A stretch of DNA of 64,000 bases from assembly GCA_016350165.1 (NCBI GenBank), contig CP066225.1, positions 3,844,001-3,908,000 on the forward strand, read 5' to 3'. Numbering within the stretch: the first letter of the stretch is position 1; each line of letters starts with the position of its first letter. The DNA is from Planctomycetota bacterium. GTDB lineage: Bacteria > Planctomycetota > Phycisphaerae > Phycisphaerales > Phycisphaeraceae. This document shows, piece by piece, positions 1 to 8,400 of the stretch. The notes under the pieces were generated by a model. It did not search any database. It was not told where the DNA came from and saw nothing but the letters and a program-made list of their open reading frames with translations. A program made the translations under genes and the position numbers.

Positions 1-518
1 TCGGGGCGTGGTTCGGGGATGAGCATGACGAGGCCTGTGATGAGGCCAAGACTGACGACACCAACGGCAGGCATGAAGCGACCGGTGAGGTTGTAGAAGA
101 GAATGCCGCCGACGGCGAGGAGTGTGACGACAGTTTGAAGCTTGCCGAGCCAAATGGTTGCGGCGACGGCGTCGATCATGCTGAGTATTGCGGCGACGAT
201 GGCGATACGGACATTGACGCGACCAGCGGGGATTGGTCGTTTGGGGGCGAAAGTGCGGTCGTGTCTGGCGTCTAGTGCATCGTTGAGGGCAATACCTAAG
301 CCAGCGAGGCCGAGGGCGATGAAGGTGGTGAGCACGAGGTCGATGATAAGTGCTGAGGAAATAGTGGGTTCATTACGGTGGTGTATAAGTGTCATTAGCC
401 AAATATTGGCAATGAGTGTGAGTACGACTTCGCCTCTGCCGAGCTCAAAGAGGTGGAAAATGTCTTTGAGAATGGTTCTTGTGGATGTTTGCTGAGTGTC
501 AGCGTGGGTGTTCATCAT
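1..518 (-). CDS. UbiA-family prenyltransferase, 3' end truncated by window edge
   Basis: Reading the minus strand from ATG 518 (or the adjacent ATG at 515) gives an open frame that runs off the left edge, so only the N-terminal ~172 residues are visible. The segment NDALDARHD followed by APKRPIPAGR is the first Asp-rich motif (NDxxDxxxD) of UbiA-type membrane prenyltransferases, which join a polyprenyl diphosphate to an aromatic acceptor. Hydrophobic helices precede and follow it. The second Asp-rich motif lies outside the window. The family includes UbiA, MenA and the MqnP step of the futalosine pathway. mqnC at 18 kb makes a quinone role plausible, but the substrate cannot be told from this fragment. 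Confidence 0.8.
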   Translation of the reverse strand, partial: MMNTHADTQQTSTRTILKDIFHLFELGRGEVVLTLIANIWLMTLIHHRNEPTISSALIIDLVLTTFIALGLAGLGIALNDALDARHDRTFAPKRPIPAGRVNVRIAIVAAILSMIDAVAATIWLGKLQTVVTLLAVGGILFYNLTGRFMPAVGVVSLGLITGLVMLIPEPRP

Positions 519-697
519 CTGTATCTTTATCGGTCGGATACTGAATGCAACCCCCAATTAAGGGGTAAAAGTCATAAGTCGATGTTGTAAAGGCGCACTT
601 CTTATGCCTGTCTAGGCAATTGCTTGATAAAACCTATTGTGAATCTGCACCATTAAGAGTGCAATGAAAGGTTAAAAAAGGTAAACTGGCAAGCCTG

Positions 698-1588
698 ATG
701 AGGTATCGAAACTTGAGAAAATCTACATCAATGTTGATGGCAGCGGTATTGCTGGCTTCGCCTATGGCGATGTCAGGATGTGGTGCGAATTCGTCTGGAA
801 ATTTGCTTGCGGATATGTTTTCGGGGTTGATGCCTCCGTCGCCACAAGAAGCCGCGTTAGACTTGTTTGACATATATGATGCGGATAAGCGACGTCGTGC
901 GGTTGCATTGATTGCTGCGTCGCCGTTTGGGCATGAAGAACCATATGTGCGAACGTATCGGATGATGCTGGGCAGGGGGTCTCAGGGACAGGCGTTGCCT
1001 GTGGATGGTGATGCGACAGTTCGTGCGACTTGTGCGAAAGCGCTGGGGATGCATGGTACTGTTGATGATGCGGACCTGATTGCCCCGCTGTTGAAAGATA
1101 AAGTTTCTTACGTTAGATGGCAGGCGGCTCAGGCACTTCAGCGGATACATAATCCGATTGCTGTAGAGCCTTTGCTGGATTCATTGCGTGATGACGATGA
1201 CTCTGACGTGAGACAAGCATCTGCGTATGCGTTGGGGCAGTATCCTGAGCCGTTGGTTTTTGATACGTTGGTTGGTGCACTTGCAGATACGAACTATGGT
1301 GTTGTGCAGGCATCGCATCAATCGTTGCGTACATTAACTGGGCAGACGTTTAGTTCGAAGGGTGCTGAGTGGATGGCATGGGGTGAGAAGAATCGCTCAA
1401 CATTGTTTGTGGATATGCAGACGTATCGATTTTTGCCGTATCAGAAGCCGGCGTCGTTGATGGATAAGATGACGTTTTGGCGTGATCGTGATGAAGTGAA
1501 ACCACGTGAGCCGATTGGTAAGACGATTGAAGAAGAGCAGGGGACTGGAAGTGATGAAGCTGAGAAGCAAGCTGATGCGTCGAACTAA
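698..1588 (+). CDS. HEAT-repeat lipoprotein
   Basis: A 296-residue protein whose N-terminus is a lipoprotein signal: basic start, hydrophobic stretch, then the lipobox-like MSGC with Cys28 as the expected lipidated residue. Residues ~100-210 contain helical pairs of the HEAT/PBS type (VRATCAKALG, VRWQAAQAL, VRQASAYALG), a fold used for protein-protein contacts. The C-terminus is acidic and polar. No catalytic motif is seen. It stands alone, between the divergent UbiA gene and a convergent PEP-CTERM gene. The likely role is an envelope scaffold or adaptor; partner unknown. Confidence 0.75.
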   Translation: MRYRNLRKSTSMLMAAVLLASPMAMSGCGANSSGNLLADMFSGLMPPSPQEAALDLFDIYDADKRRRAVALIAASPFGHEEPYVRTYRMMLGRGSQGQALPVDGDATVRATCAKALGMHGTVDDADLIAPLLKDKVSYVRWQAAQALQRIHNPIAVEPLLDSLRDDDDSDVRQASAYALGQYPEPLVFDTLVGALADTNYGVVQASHQSLRTLTGQTFSSKGAEWMAWGEKNRSTLFVDMQTYRFLPYQKPASLMDKMTFWRDRDEVKPREPIGKTIEEEQGTGSDEAEKQADASN

Positions 1589-1599
1589 TCAGCGAATAG
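1585..1599. repeat. degenerate stop-codon palindrome
   Basis: CTAATCAGCGAATAG contains the TAA stop of the HEAT lipoprotein and matches 12 of 15 bases of the palindrome CTAATCATTGATTAG found exactly elsewhere in the window. It may be a decayed copy or a chance match. Confidence 0.3.
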
Positions 1600-1615
1600 A
1601 ATAAATGAAATGATG

Positions 1616-1641
1616 CGGTCACGATTAGTGGCCGTTTTTTT
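1616..1641 (+). terminator. rho-independent terminator of the HEAT lipoprotein gene
   Basis: Stem CGGTCAC / GTGGCCG (one G-U pair) followed by seven T residues. Confidence 0.75.
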
Positions 1642-1651
1642 GTGTGTATGA

Positions 1652-1680
1652 AAGGGCCGCCCGTTGATCGGACGGCCCTT
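1652..1680 (-). terminator. terminator of the PEP-CTERM gene at 1696
   Basis: A strong GC-rich hairpin (AAGGGCCGCCCG / CGGACGGCCCTT, loop TTGAT). On the minus strand it is followed by TTTC, a short U tract. It lies just past the stop codon of the convergent gene. Confidence 0.7.
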
Positions 1681-1695
1681 GCTTTTGAGTAGTGA

Positions 1696-3150
1696 TTATG
1701 CGTTACGTCTTCTGTTGAAGAGTGCGAGTGAGCCAATGGTGATGAGGGCGAGGGATGTTGGTTCTGGGTTGGTGAGATATGAGAGGCTGCCATCGGTGTC
1801 GTGTGCGAGGTTGTCGAGGTATACGACGGTGTCGCCCTTACCCCAAACATGGATGGAGTCCATTGTAAAGTCGCTGCCGTCAATTTGGCCGTTGGTATTG
1901 TTCACCCAGCTTTCCCATTCGGCTGCATCATCGATATTCCATTCGTAGAGATGCCAATTCCCATCGGAGTTAAGAGCTTTGCGGATACCACGATCGCCTG
2001 TGGTTGGATCGTCTAGTGCGATGGAGATGTAGGTATCGGTATCTATCGTTTTAGCCCAGACGCCGACGTAGCCATCTGCGATCCGAATAGTGTTTTGGCT
2101 GCGAAGTGCATAGCTACCCGAGACGATTCTTGAGAACCATTCACTTGTTTGGTTAGCGTCATCGGTGATGGTGAGTTTCATAGCTCCTTGGCCGACTGCT
2201 ACACCTGATGTGACGATTTCGGTTTTGGAGAGACTTTCATTGAAGCCGTAACTGCTGCCGGAGTAGCCAGGCGAGTATTCGAAATTGGCGAAGTTATTGT
2301 GTTCGAAGTTTGCGAAAGCCATGTATGAGTTGTCGGCAACTGCGTGTACACCAAAGTTTGCACCTACTGCACGATAAGTATCTGAAGGTGTGTTGACGTA
2401 GTGTGCTGTGCCATCGTTCATGGTCATTTGAGTTGATCCGCCGCCATCGAGATTGATTGCCCATGTTGCATCGAAAGCTTTCATGAGTTTACCTAACTCA
2501 TTATTAGTGACGCCGATGGAGTCGGAGCGACGGCCATCAACGGTCATTAGGATGAGTTTGTTGAGAACCGAGTTGTAGCCGACGGATGTACGTGGGTGTC
2601 GTGATGTTGCGTGTGAGAGTTGGCCGTTGCCAGTGAGTTGACCGTTTTGGACGATGATGTCACTGCCAGCGAATGCGTTGCCATAGGTGTATTGATTGCC
2701 GGTGTAGCTGGTGACAAGTTCGATTTGTTTTGTTGGTGAGATGTTGACGGCAGGCCAACCGGTAGAGAATGAAGAAACGAGGTTTGAGTCGGAGACTACA
2801 AGGCCGACATTGTCAGCATTTGGGCTAAATGTACCATAGAAATTAGTGTTAATGGCGATTTCAGTTCCAGTTGCGTTCATGAAATCCATGGTGGTTTGGA
2901 GTGTGGTGTCGTAGGGAGCTGAGCCGTTGCTGGGGGTAGAAGTGAAACTGATACTTGGTTGTGCGAGTTTGATTTCCAATACATCAACGTCGAGGTGACT
3001 GTAGCTCCAGCCAAGAATACCGTGCACATCTGTACCTCGCAGTGCGCTGTATGACACGCCGCTGAATGGATTTGTTGTAGTCCATCCTGCGAATGCCTGA
3101 GTGGTGAATGAAATAGAGAGAAGTAGGCTGAGTGTGATTCGATTTTTCAT
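1696..3150 (-). CDS. secreted NAGPA-like (phosphodiester glycosidase) PEP-CTERM protein, copy 1
   Basis: The ATG at 3150 was chosen because it opens a clean signal peptide (MKNRITLSLLLSISFTTQAFA) with GGAG eight bases upstream. An in-frame extension to 3297 has no such features. The 484-aa protein has a domain at residues ~25-290 like the phosphodiester glycosidase family (NAGPA): HPRTSVGYN, LMTVDGRRSDSIGVT and AINLDGGGSTQM are its conserved blocks. Family members release a sugar from a sugar-1-phosphodiester. A second beta-rich domain (~300-460) resembles a carbohydrate-binding module. The tail PEP + hydrophobic helix + RRR is a PEP-CTERM exosortase signal, so the protein is exported and probably cell-surface processed. 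The next upstream gene is a close paralogue. Confidence 0.8.
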   Translation of the reverse strand: MKNRITLSLLLSISFTTQAFAGWTTTNPFSGVSYSALRGTDVHGILGWSYSHLDVDVLEIKLAQPSISFTSTPSNGSAPYDTTLQTTMDFMNATGTEIAINTNFYGTFSPNADNVGLVVSDSNLVSSFSTGWPAVNISPTKQIELVTSYTGNQYTYGNAFAGSDIIVQNGQLTGNGQLSHATSRHPRTSVGYNSVLNKLILMTVDGRRSDSIGVTNNELGKLMKAFDATWAINLDGGGSTQMTMNDGTAHYVNTPSDTYRAVGANFGVHAVADNSYMAFANFEHNNFANFEYSPGYSGSSYGFNESLSKTEIVTSGVAVGQGAMKLTITDDANQTSEWFSRIVSGSYALRSQNTIRIADGYVGVWAKTIDTDTYISIALDDPTTGDRGIRKALNSDGNWHLYEWNIDDAAEWESWVNNTNGQIDGSDFTMDSIHVWGKGDTVVYLDNLAHDTDGSLSYLTNPEPTSLALITIGSLALFNRRRNA

Positions 3151-3404
3151 CGCGTATCTCCATGTGTGCTTATAATTAAAATGAACCGACGGTAGTTTTA
3201 ACCCCGGTATATTCATAACAATCACAAGTTGCTTTTGGTTTTGATAGCGATATGAAAACGTTAATCTGTAGGCAAATGTAAACAGATATAGCAGCAAGTA
3301 AACATTTAAAATGTGTAATTTTGAATTATGTATTCCCGCGGTCTTATTCTCATTTCAGTTGCGAATAGTTATGCTAGGTCAGGTTAGCCTGTGTGAGGGG
3401 ATGT

Positions 3405-3434
3405 AAAAAAACCACTTCAAATAAAGTGGTTTTG
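3405..3434 (-). terminator. terminator of the PEP-CTERM gene at 3460
   Basis: Hairpin AACCACTT / AAGTGGTT with loop CAAATA. The plus strand has a run of A residues on the low-coordinate side, giving a U tract in the minus-strand transcript. Confidence 0.8.
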
Positions 3435-3459
3435 TGGTTTATTGATTGTGTTCTGAACG

Positions 3460-4914
3460 TTAGCGTCTTCTACGTAGAAGAGCGATACCACCGATAGCCA
3501 TGAGGCCGAGGGTTGCTGGTTCAGGGATTGGCATCATTGATTCGTCTATGTCGTGAACGACATTGTCGAGGTAAATGGTGCTGTTGTTTTTGCCGTAAAG
3601 GAAGATTGAATCGAGTGTGAATGTTGCGTTATCGATTTTGCCGTTTGCTGTTGATCCTGCAAATGCGTCCCATTGTGAAGCGTCATCAAGGTTCCATTCG
3701 TAGTAATGCCACTTATTGTCGGCGATTACGTCAAACTTAATCGAGAGTTCCATTGCTGCGCCATCGTCTAGTGCGAGTGCAATTTCTTGGTCAGCGTCAG
3801 CAGTCTTTGCCCAAACGCCGATGTATCCATCGGTTTGAAGCGCGACGTTGTTTGATGAAGTACCGCTGCCTGAAAGGAAACGGCAACGCCAGTCTTGTGA
3901 GGCAGTTGATTCAATGATGTTGATTTTCATGCTGCCGTCACCGCTAGCGGCTTCAGAAGAAGTTACGCCGAAGGATGATGATGCTGAGACGTTCTTGTTA
4001 GAACCGGAGTAGCTTGGTTTGCGATAAAACTCGTGGGCGTTGTTGTGATTGAAATTGGCGATTTCACGGTATGTGTTGTCGATGATTGCATTGACACCAA
4101 GATTGCCACCCACTTTGCGGTATGGATTAGCGTCGGATGGGGTATTGACATAGTGTGCGGTGCCATCGTTCATGGTCATTTGAGTGGAGCCACCGCCGTC
4201 GAGATTGACTGCGAAAGTCGCACCAAAATTCTGCATGAGTTTGCCGAGTTGATTGTTGGTGACACCAAGAGAGCTTGTGCGTCTACCATCGACTGTCATG
4301 AGGATGAGTTTGTTTTCATCTGCGTTGTAACCAACAGAACTACGAGGGTGGTATTCTGTGGCATGGTAAATTTTACCGTTGCCGGTTAATGAACCGTTTT
4401 CGACAATGACATCACTACCAGCGAAGGCATTAAAATAGTTGTACTGGTTGCTGTAGTAAGTTTTTACCAACTCAACCTGATTGCTTGATGAGATATTGAT
4501 AGCAGGCCAGCCTGTGCCAAAGGCGGAGACTAAGGTGCCGTCGGAATACATTAGGCCGATGTTGTCGGTTTCGGAGTATGGCGAGAAGTCTGTGCTATAA
4601 AAGTTTGTATTAATGGCGATTTCAGTGCCAGAGGCGATCATGAAATCTTTGGTTGTTTGGCGTGTCGTGTCGCCAGCTTTGGAACCATTGGATGGAGTGG
4701 TTTTGAAGCTGATGCCGTTGGCGCCGAGATCAATTTCCATGACGTCGACAGCTAGAGGGCTTTTGTTCCATGAAAGTATGGGGTGTACATCACTGCCGCG
4801 GAGTTTGCTGTAGGTTACACCTTCGAAAGGATTACTAGTTTCCCAAGCGTTGGCTGTGCCGATCATGCCGACCAGAATACCGGTGCTTAACAGGCTTAAA
4901 ACAGATTTATGCAT
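3460..4914 (-). CDS. secreted NAGPA-like PEP-CTERM protein, copy 2
   Basis: A paralogue of the 1696-3150 gene with the same length (484 aa from ATG 4914) and the same domain order. The signal peptide MHKSVLSLLSTGILVGMIGTANA is followed by the phosphodiester-glycosidase-like domain (HPRSSVGYN, LMTVDGRRTSSLGVT, AVNLDGGGSTQM), a C-terminal beta-sandwich-like domain and a PEP-CTERM tail (PEPATLG...LLRRRR). A GTG at 4923 is also in frame, but ATG 4914 has AGAGGTG at good spacing and was preferred. Each copy has its own terminator and a 300-430-bp upstream region, so they are tandem duplicates rather than an operon. Predicted role: cleavage of phosphodiester-linked glycans at the cell surface. Substrate unknown. 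Confidence 0.8.
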   Translation of the reverse strand: MHKSVLSLLSTGILVGMIGTANAWETSNPFEGVTYSKLRGSDVHPILSWNKSPLAVDVMEIDLGANGISFKTTPSNGSKAGDTTRQTTKDFMIASGTEIAINTNFYSTDFSPYSETDNIGLMYSDGTLVSAFGTGWPAINISSSNQVELVKTYYSNQYNYFNAFAGSDVIVENGSLTGNGKIYHATEYHPRSSVGYNADENKLILMTVDGRRTSSLGVTNNQLGKLMQNFGATFAVNLDGGGSTQMTMNDGTAHYVNTPSDANPYRKVGGNLGVNAIIDNTYREIANFNHNNAHEFYRKPSYSGSNKNVSASSSFGVTSSEAASGDGSMKINIIESTASQDWRCRFLSGSGTSSNNVALQTDGYIGVWAKTADADQEIALALDDGAAMELSIKFDVIADNKWHYYEWNLDDASQWDAFAGSTANGKIDNATFTLDSIFLYGKNNSTIYLDNVVHDIDESMMPIPEPATLGLMAIGGIALLRRRR

Positions 4915-5352
4915 TCGTCTCACCTCTTCTGAAATTTATGTAACTCAAGCCTGGCCAGCATATTACTGCAGGGATCGATTGTTTGGCTAACAGGTTTGAG
5001 TTTCTCTCTCACACGTTCGTAATGCAGGGGGTTCTATGCATTATGTAGTAACTTGAGTCGCCTTGATGGGCGTAGTGCCAAGTCGCTACTGCATTACGAC
5101 AGTATAAATTTACATGAAATTATGGAACATACAAAGAAATTGTTCGCTGAATGAACAAATTTCTACTGAAGTGTGAATTTCGTAGAATACTGGAGAGGGT
5201 AGGCGATATAGGCAATAGTCATGATTTGGCTATATCTAATGGCTACTTAAAATGAGTTAACCTTAATAACAAGAAATACTTACTTAATTTTCATATCTTT
5301 GTCAGAAGGTTGGTCGTAAAATGACTGCAACCAAATAATTAGGGATTTAGGG
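4915..5352. other. intergenic region between divergent genes
   Basis: About 440 bp that must hold the promoters of the minus PEP-CTERM gene and the plus phosphatase gene. It contains an 11-bp inverted repeat, TCGTAATGCAG at 5017-5027 and CTGCATTACGA at 5089-5099, separated by 61 bp. This could be a regulator site or a chance repeat. No gene seen. Confidence 0.4.
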
Positions 5353-6036
5353 ATGCCCAAAAGACAATTAGCGGATCACCAGCTTCCGGTGGACAAGCGG
5401 TTTGGATGGCTGAAATTAGCTGCGATCATTGGTATCGTTGCAATTGTTTCAGTCGGTGTGACAAAGGTTTTATTGGAGAGTAGGCTGTTTCGGCCGCCAT
5501 ATCCTACTTTTGGTAAGCAGGTTGCTTGGATGGTTGGATCTCAGGAGCGTGCTTACAACTTTGACATCGTTAGAAACGGTGCGATTTACCGCTCGTCTAA
5601 TCCTGATGCTGCATTTTTGGCTTATTTGAAAAATGAGTATGGCATCACGACAATTTTATCGTTGGCGGGGCCTCAACCATGGTTTGAGGATGCGGAACAG
5701 TTGGGTATGACGGTTCATAAGTACAAGTGGGGAACATCGAAGTTGCCGCCGATTGAGGAGTTGAAAGAGGTGGAGCTATTGATGGAAGGTGCTGATGCGA
5801 AGCATCCAGTGTTGGTTCATTGTTCAGCAGGAGCTGATCGAACAGGGTATGCGATTGCTGTCTATCGTGTTAAGACGCAAGAATGGTCATTGTCTGATGC
5901 GGTTGATGAGATGCGTAATTATTGGCATTATCCTGAGACGAAAGACATACTACATAAGCAAATCAAGCACTATTTGATGCCACCCGTTGAAACAGCGAAT
6001 GCAGAATCTTTGGCAATGCCACCTCTGATGAAATAA
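5353..6036 (+). CDS. membrane-anchored dual-specificity/tyrosine-type phosphatase
   Basis: The 227-aa protein has a basic N-terminus, one transmembrane helix at residues ~20-41, and then a phosphatase domain. The signature HCSAGADRTGY is the CX5R active-site loop, with nucleophile Cys157 and Arg163. DIVRNGAIYRSSNP upstream is typical of the DSP-like/Y_phosphatase3 group. A general-acid Asp is not obvious. The domain should face the periplasm or the cytoplasm depending on topology; the positive residues before the helix favour a periplasmic domain. Start ATG 5353 has AGGG close upstream. It is convergent with the ABC-F gene. Substrate unknown; these enzymes act on phosphoproteins, phosphoinositides or other phosphoesters. 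Confidence 0.8.
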   Translation: MPKRQLADHQLPVDKRFGWLKLAAIIGIVAIVSVGVTKVLLESRLFRPPYPTFGKQVAWMVGSQERAYNFDIVRNGAIYRSSNPDAAFLAYLKNEYGITTILSLAGPQPWFEDAEQLGMTVHKYKWGTSKLPPIEELKEVELLMEGADAKHPVLVHCSAGADRTGYAIAVYRVKTQEWSLSDAVDEMRNYWHYPETKDILHKQIKHYLMPPVETANAESLAMPPLMK

Positions 6037-6055
6037 GTATTTCAAAAAGACAATT

Positions 6056-6070
6056 CTAATCATTGATTAG
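6056..6070. repeat. stop-codon palindrome, exact copy
   Basis: CTAATCATTGATTAG lies between two convergent genes. On the minus strand its TAA (6069-6067) is the stop codon of the ABC-F gene. The 6-bp arms with a 3-nt centre could form a short RNA hairpin. Stop triplets occur in all six frames. Confidence 0.75.
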
Positions 6071-8076
6071 TGTGATCGTGAGAGCCATTCGTCTTCGATC
6101 ATTTCATATTCTTCTTGAAGTTTTTCTCGCTCAACTGTTAGTTTGCTAACTTGATCACCATCACGATATGTATCAGGGTTGGCAAGAAGCGCATCGATTT
6201 CAGTCAGTCTTTCTTCTGTTGATAGGAGTGCAGCTTCAAGTTTCTGTTGGTTCATGTGTTTGAAGCGAGTGCTTTGGCGTTTAGTGTTTGAAGTGTCCGC
6301 AGTGTTTGTTTGTGCTTGTTTTTTAGCCTTTTCAGCTTCAGTTTTTCGGATTTCCACTTCTTTGCGTGTGGCAATGAGACGGGCTTCTTCATTTCTTTCA
6401 GCTTGGATTTTCTTTTCCTGTGTGATAACTTCCATGTACTCACTGTAGTTGCCAAGGAAGTGTCGGACGTTGCCTTGGCCGTCGAGAACCAGAAGCTGAT
6501 TGACGAGATTATCGAGGAGCATTCGGTCGTGGCTGATGAGAATCATGGTGCCTTCGACGGGTTTTTCGCCGGCGGTTGAATAAACGCGTGGTGGTTTGGT
6601 GTATTGCTTGAGAGCTTCTTCGAGCCGCTCTGCTGAGGGGATATCGAGGTGGTTGGTGGGTTCGTCTAGAATAAGAACGTTATGTCCACCAGCAACGAGT
6701 CCGGCTAGCACGACGCGAGCACGTTCGCCACCGCTGCAGGTTCCGAGGAGGCTGTCTTGCTCGTTGCCTGAGAAGAGGAAAGCGCCAGCGAGGTCACGTG
6801 CTTCCTGTTCGGTTTCATTGGCGACGTGACGGCGGAGGTAACTAACGACTGTTTCATTGAGGGCGAGATCTTCGTGGGTTTGTTTGAAGTGGCCGATGTC
6901 GAGTTGTGAGCCGGTTTTGATTCTGCCGGAGTCGCTGTCGAGGAGTCCGAGGAGAACTTTAACGAGGGTGGTTTTACCTGCGCCGTTGGGACCGATGATG
7001 CCGATTTTTTCGCCGCGAACGATTTTGAGATCAATGTTCTTGAAGAGGACCTTTGAACCGTAGGCTTTGCTGACGCGTTCGGCGATGAGGACGTGGTCGC
7101 CTGTGCGTTGGACTTTCTTGAAGCTGAGGTTCATGACGTCGAGTTCGGCGGGCTTTTCAAGTTTCTCATCACGGATGTAACGGTCGAGGCGTTTTTCGCG
7201 TCCTTGTGCTTGTTTGGATCGTTGGCCTGCGCGGTAGCGGTCTATGAAGGCTTTTTCTTGTTTGATTTTAGTCAGTTGTTTTTCGTAGGCGCGGTGCTGA
7301 GCGAGGATGCGTTCCTCGCGGAGGGTACGGAATTTGGAGTAGCTGCCGGGGTACTCGACCATCTTGCCGTTCTCTAACTCATAGATAGATTTAACACTGC
7401 GGTCTAGAAGCCAACGATCGTGACTGATGAGGATGACAGCGCCAGTGTATTCGGCGAGGAAATCTTCGAGCCATTTGCGGCCTTCGATATCCAAGTGGTT
7501 GGTTGGTTCGTCGAGTAAAAGAATATCTGGATGAGAAAGCAGGAGTTTGGCGAGCGCGAGTCTGCCACGCTGTCCACCCGAAAGATCCCGTACTTTTACG
7601 CCAAAGAATTCGTCAGTTAAACCGAGGCCGTGCAAGACTTCATCTACTTTATGATCGACGACGTAACCACCTGCTGCGTGGATTTGATGTTCCAGACGCT
7701 CATACTGCTTCATGAGCTTTTCAAGTTCATCACCCTCTGCTTCCCCCATATGATGAGCAATATCTTCCATGCGTTCGTGCATTTCATCGATATGTGCAAA
7801 TGCTTCACCGGCTTCTTCTCGAAGGGTTTTATGTTCATCGAGATTATGATCCTGATGCAGGTAACCCACGCTTGCTCCGCGAGCAACCTGAACTTGACCT
7901 TTCTCCGCAGTGAGTCCGTTGAGGCTTGCAATGAGTTTCATGAGTGTACTTTTACCACAGCCGTTGCGGCCGACAAGCCCAATATGCTCACCGGCATCAA
8001 GTGTGAGATTGACCCCATCAAGAATCACTCTATCACCAAAACTAAGCTCTACATTTGCAACGCTGATTAACGCCAT
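6067..8076 (-). CDS. ABC-F family ATPase
   Basis: A soluble 669-aa protein with two ABC domains and no membrane segments, the hallmark of ABC-F proteins, which act on ribosomes (translation factors or antibiotic protection) rather than as transporters. Domain 1 has Walker A GRNGCGKST (36-44), signature LSGGQRGR and Walker B LLLDEPTNHLD. Domain 2 has GPNGAGKTT, CSGGERARV and LILDEPTNHLD. A charged linker with QRSKQAQGREKRLDR joins them, and a C-terminal coiled coil of ~90 residues (EEARLIATRKEVEIRK...) resembles Uup/YheS-type tails. The degenerate second signature (CSGGE) is common in this family. The stop codon lies inside the palindrome at 6056. Confidence 0.92.
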   Translation of the reverse strand: MALISVANVELSFGDRVILDGVNLTLDAGEHIGLVGRNGCGKSTLMKLIASLNGLTAEKGQVQVARGASVGYLHQDHNLDEHKTLREEAGEAFAHIDEMHERMEDIAHHMGEAEGDELEKLMKQYERLEHQIHAAGGYVVDHKVDEVLHGLGLTDEFFGVKVRDLSGGQRGRLALAKLLLSHPDILLLDEPTNHLDIEGRKWLEDFLAEYTGAVILISHDRWLLDRSVKSIYELENGKMVEYPGSYSKFRTLREERILAQHRAYEKQLTKIKQEKAFIDRYRAGQRSKQAQGREKRLDRYIRDEKLEKPAELDVMNLSFKKVQRTGDHVLIAERVSKAYGSKVLFKNIDLKIVRGEKIGIIGPNGAGKTTLVKVLLGLLDSDSGRIKTGSQLDIGHFKQTHEDLALNETVVSYLRRHVANETEQEARDLAGAFLFSGNEQDSLLGTCSGGERARVVLAGLVAGGHNVLILDEPTNHLDIPSAERLEEALKQYTKPPRVYSTAGEKPVEGTMILISHDRMLLDNLVNQLLVLDGQGNVRHFLGNYSEYMEVITQEKKIQAERNEEARLIATRKEVEIRKTEAEKAKKQAQTNTADTSNTKRQSTRFKHMNQQKLEAALLSTEERLTEIDALLANPDTYRDGDQVSKLTVEREKLQEEYEMIEDEWLSRSH

Positions 8077-8400
8077 GTCGTCTCACGAACCTTTCTGAGG
8101 ATCATTGGGCATGATCTACTGCTGTTACCCAAATAATGATCTTGGATCACAGATTGTATCCATCCTGATGCGAAGCACCAAAAAGCGGACACTGAGAGCT
8201 TGCAGTCTGCATAATCGTTATAAGTGATAAAATCGAAATGCAATAAATTTTGTGCAGAGTTTGGATAAATTGTCAATGAGCTTGTTACTTTAGTCAGTTC
8301 ATAACATCTGTGCTGATCTGATGCTTGTGATGTTGATTTATAGAGGTTTTATAGCCAGATTTTGCCCCATAATGCGGAATAATCGCCTATTCTTTGACAC
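8077..8400. other. intergenic region, divergent promoters
   Basis: 324 bp between the divergent ABC-F and sulfatase-like genes. A -10-like TATTCT at 8388-8393 lies only 7 bp before the ATG at 8401, suggesting a leaderless transcript. No gene or strong repeat seen. Confidence 0.4.

Noticed and set aside
1350-1883. 177-codon minus-strand frame across the HEAT lipoprotein end
   Set aside because: It runs through two terminator hairpins and antisense to two well-supported genes.
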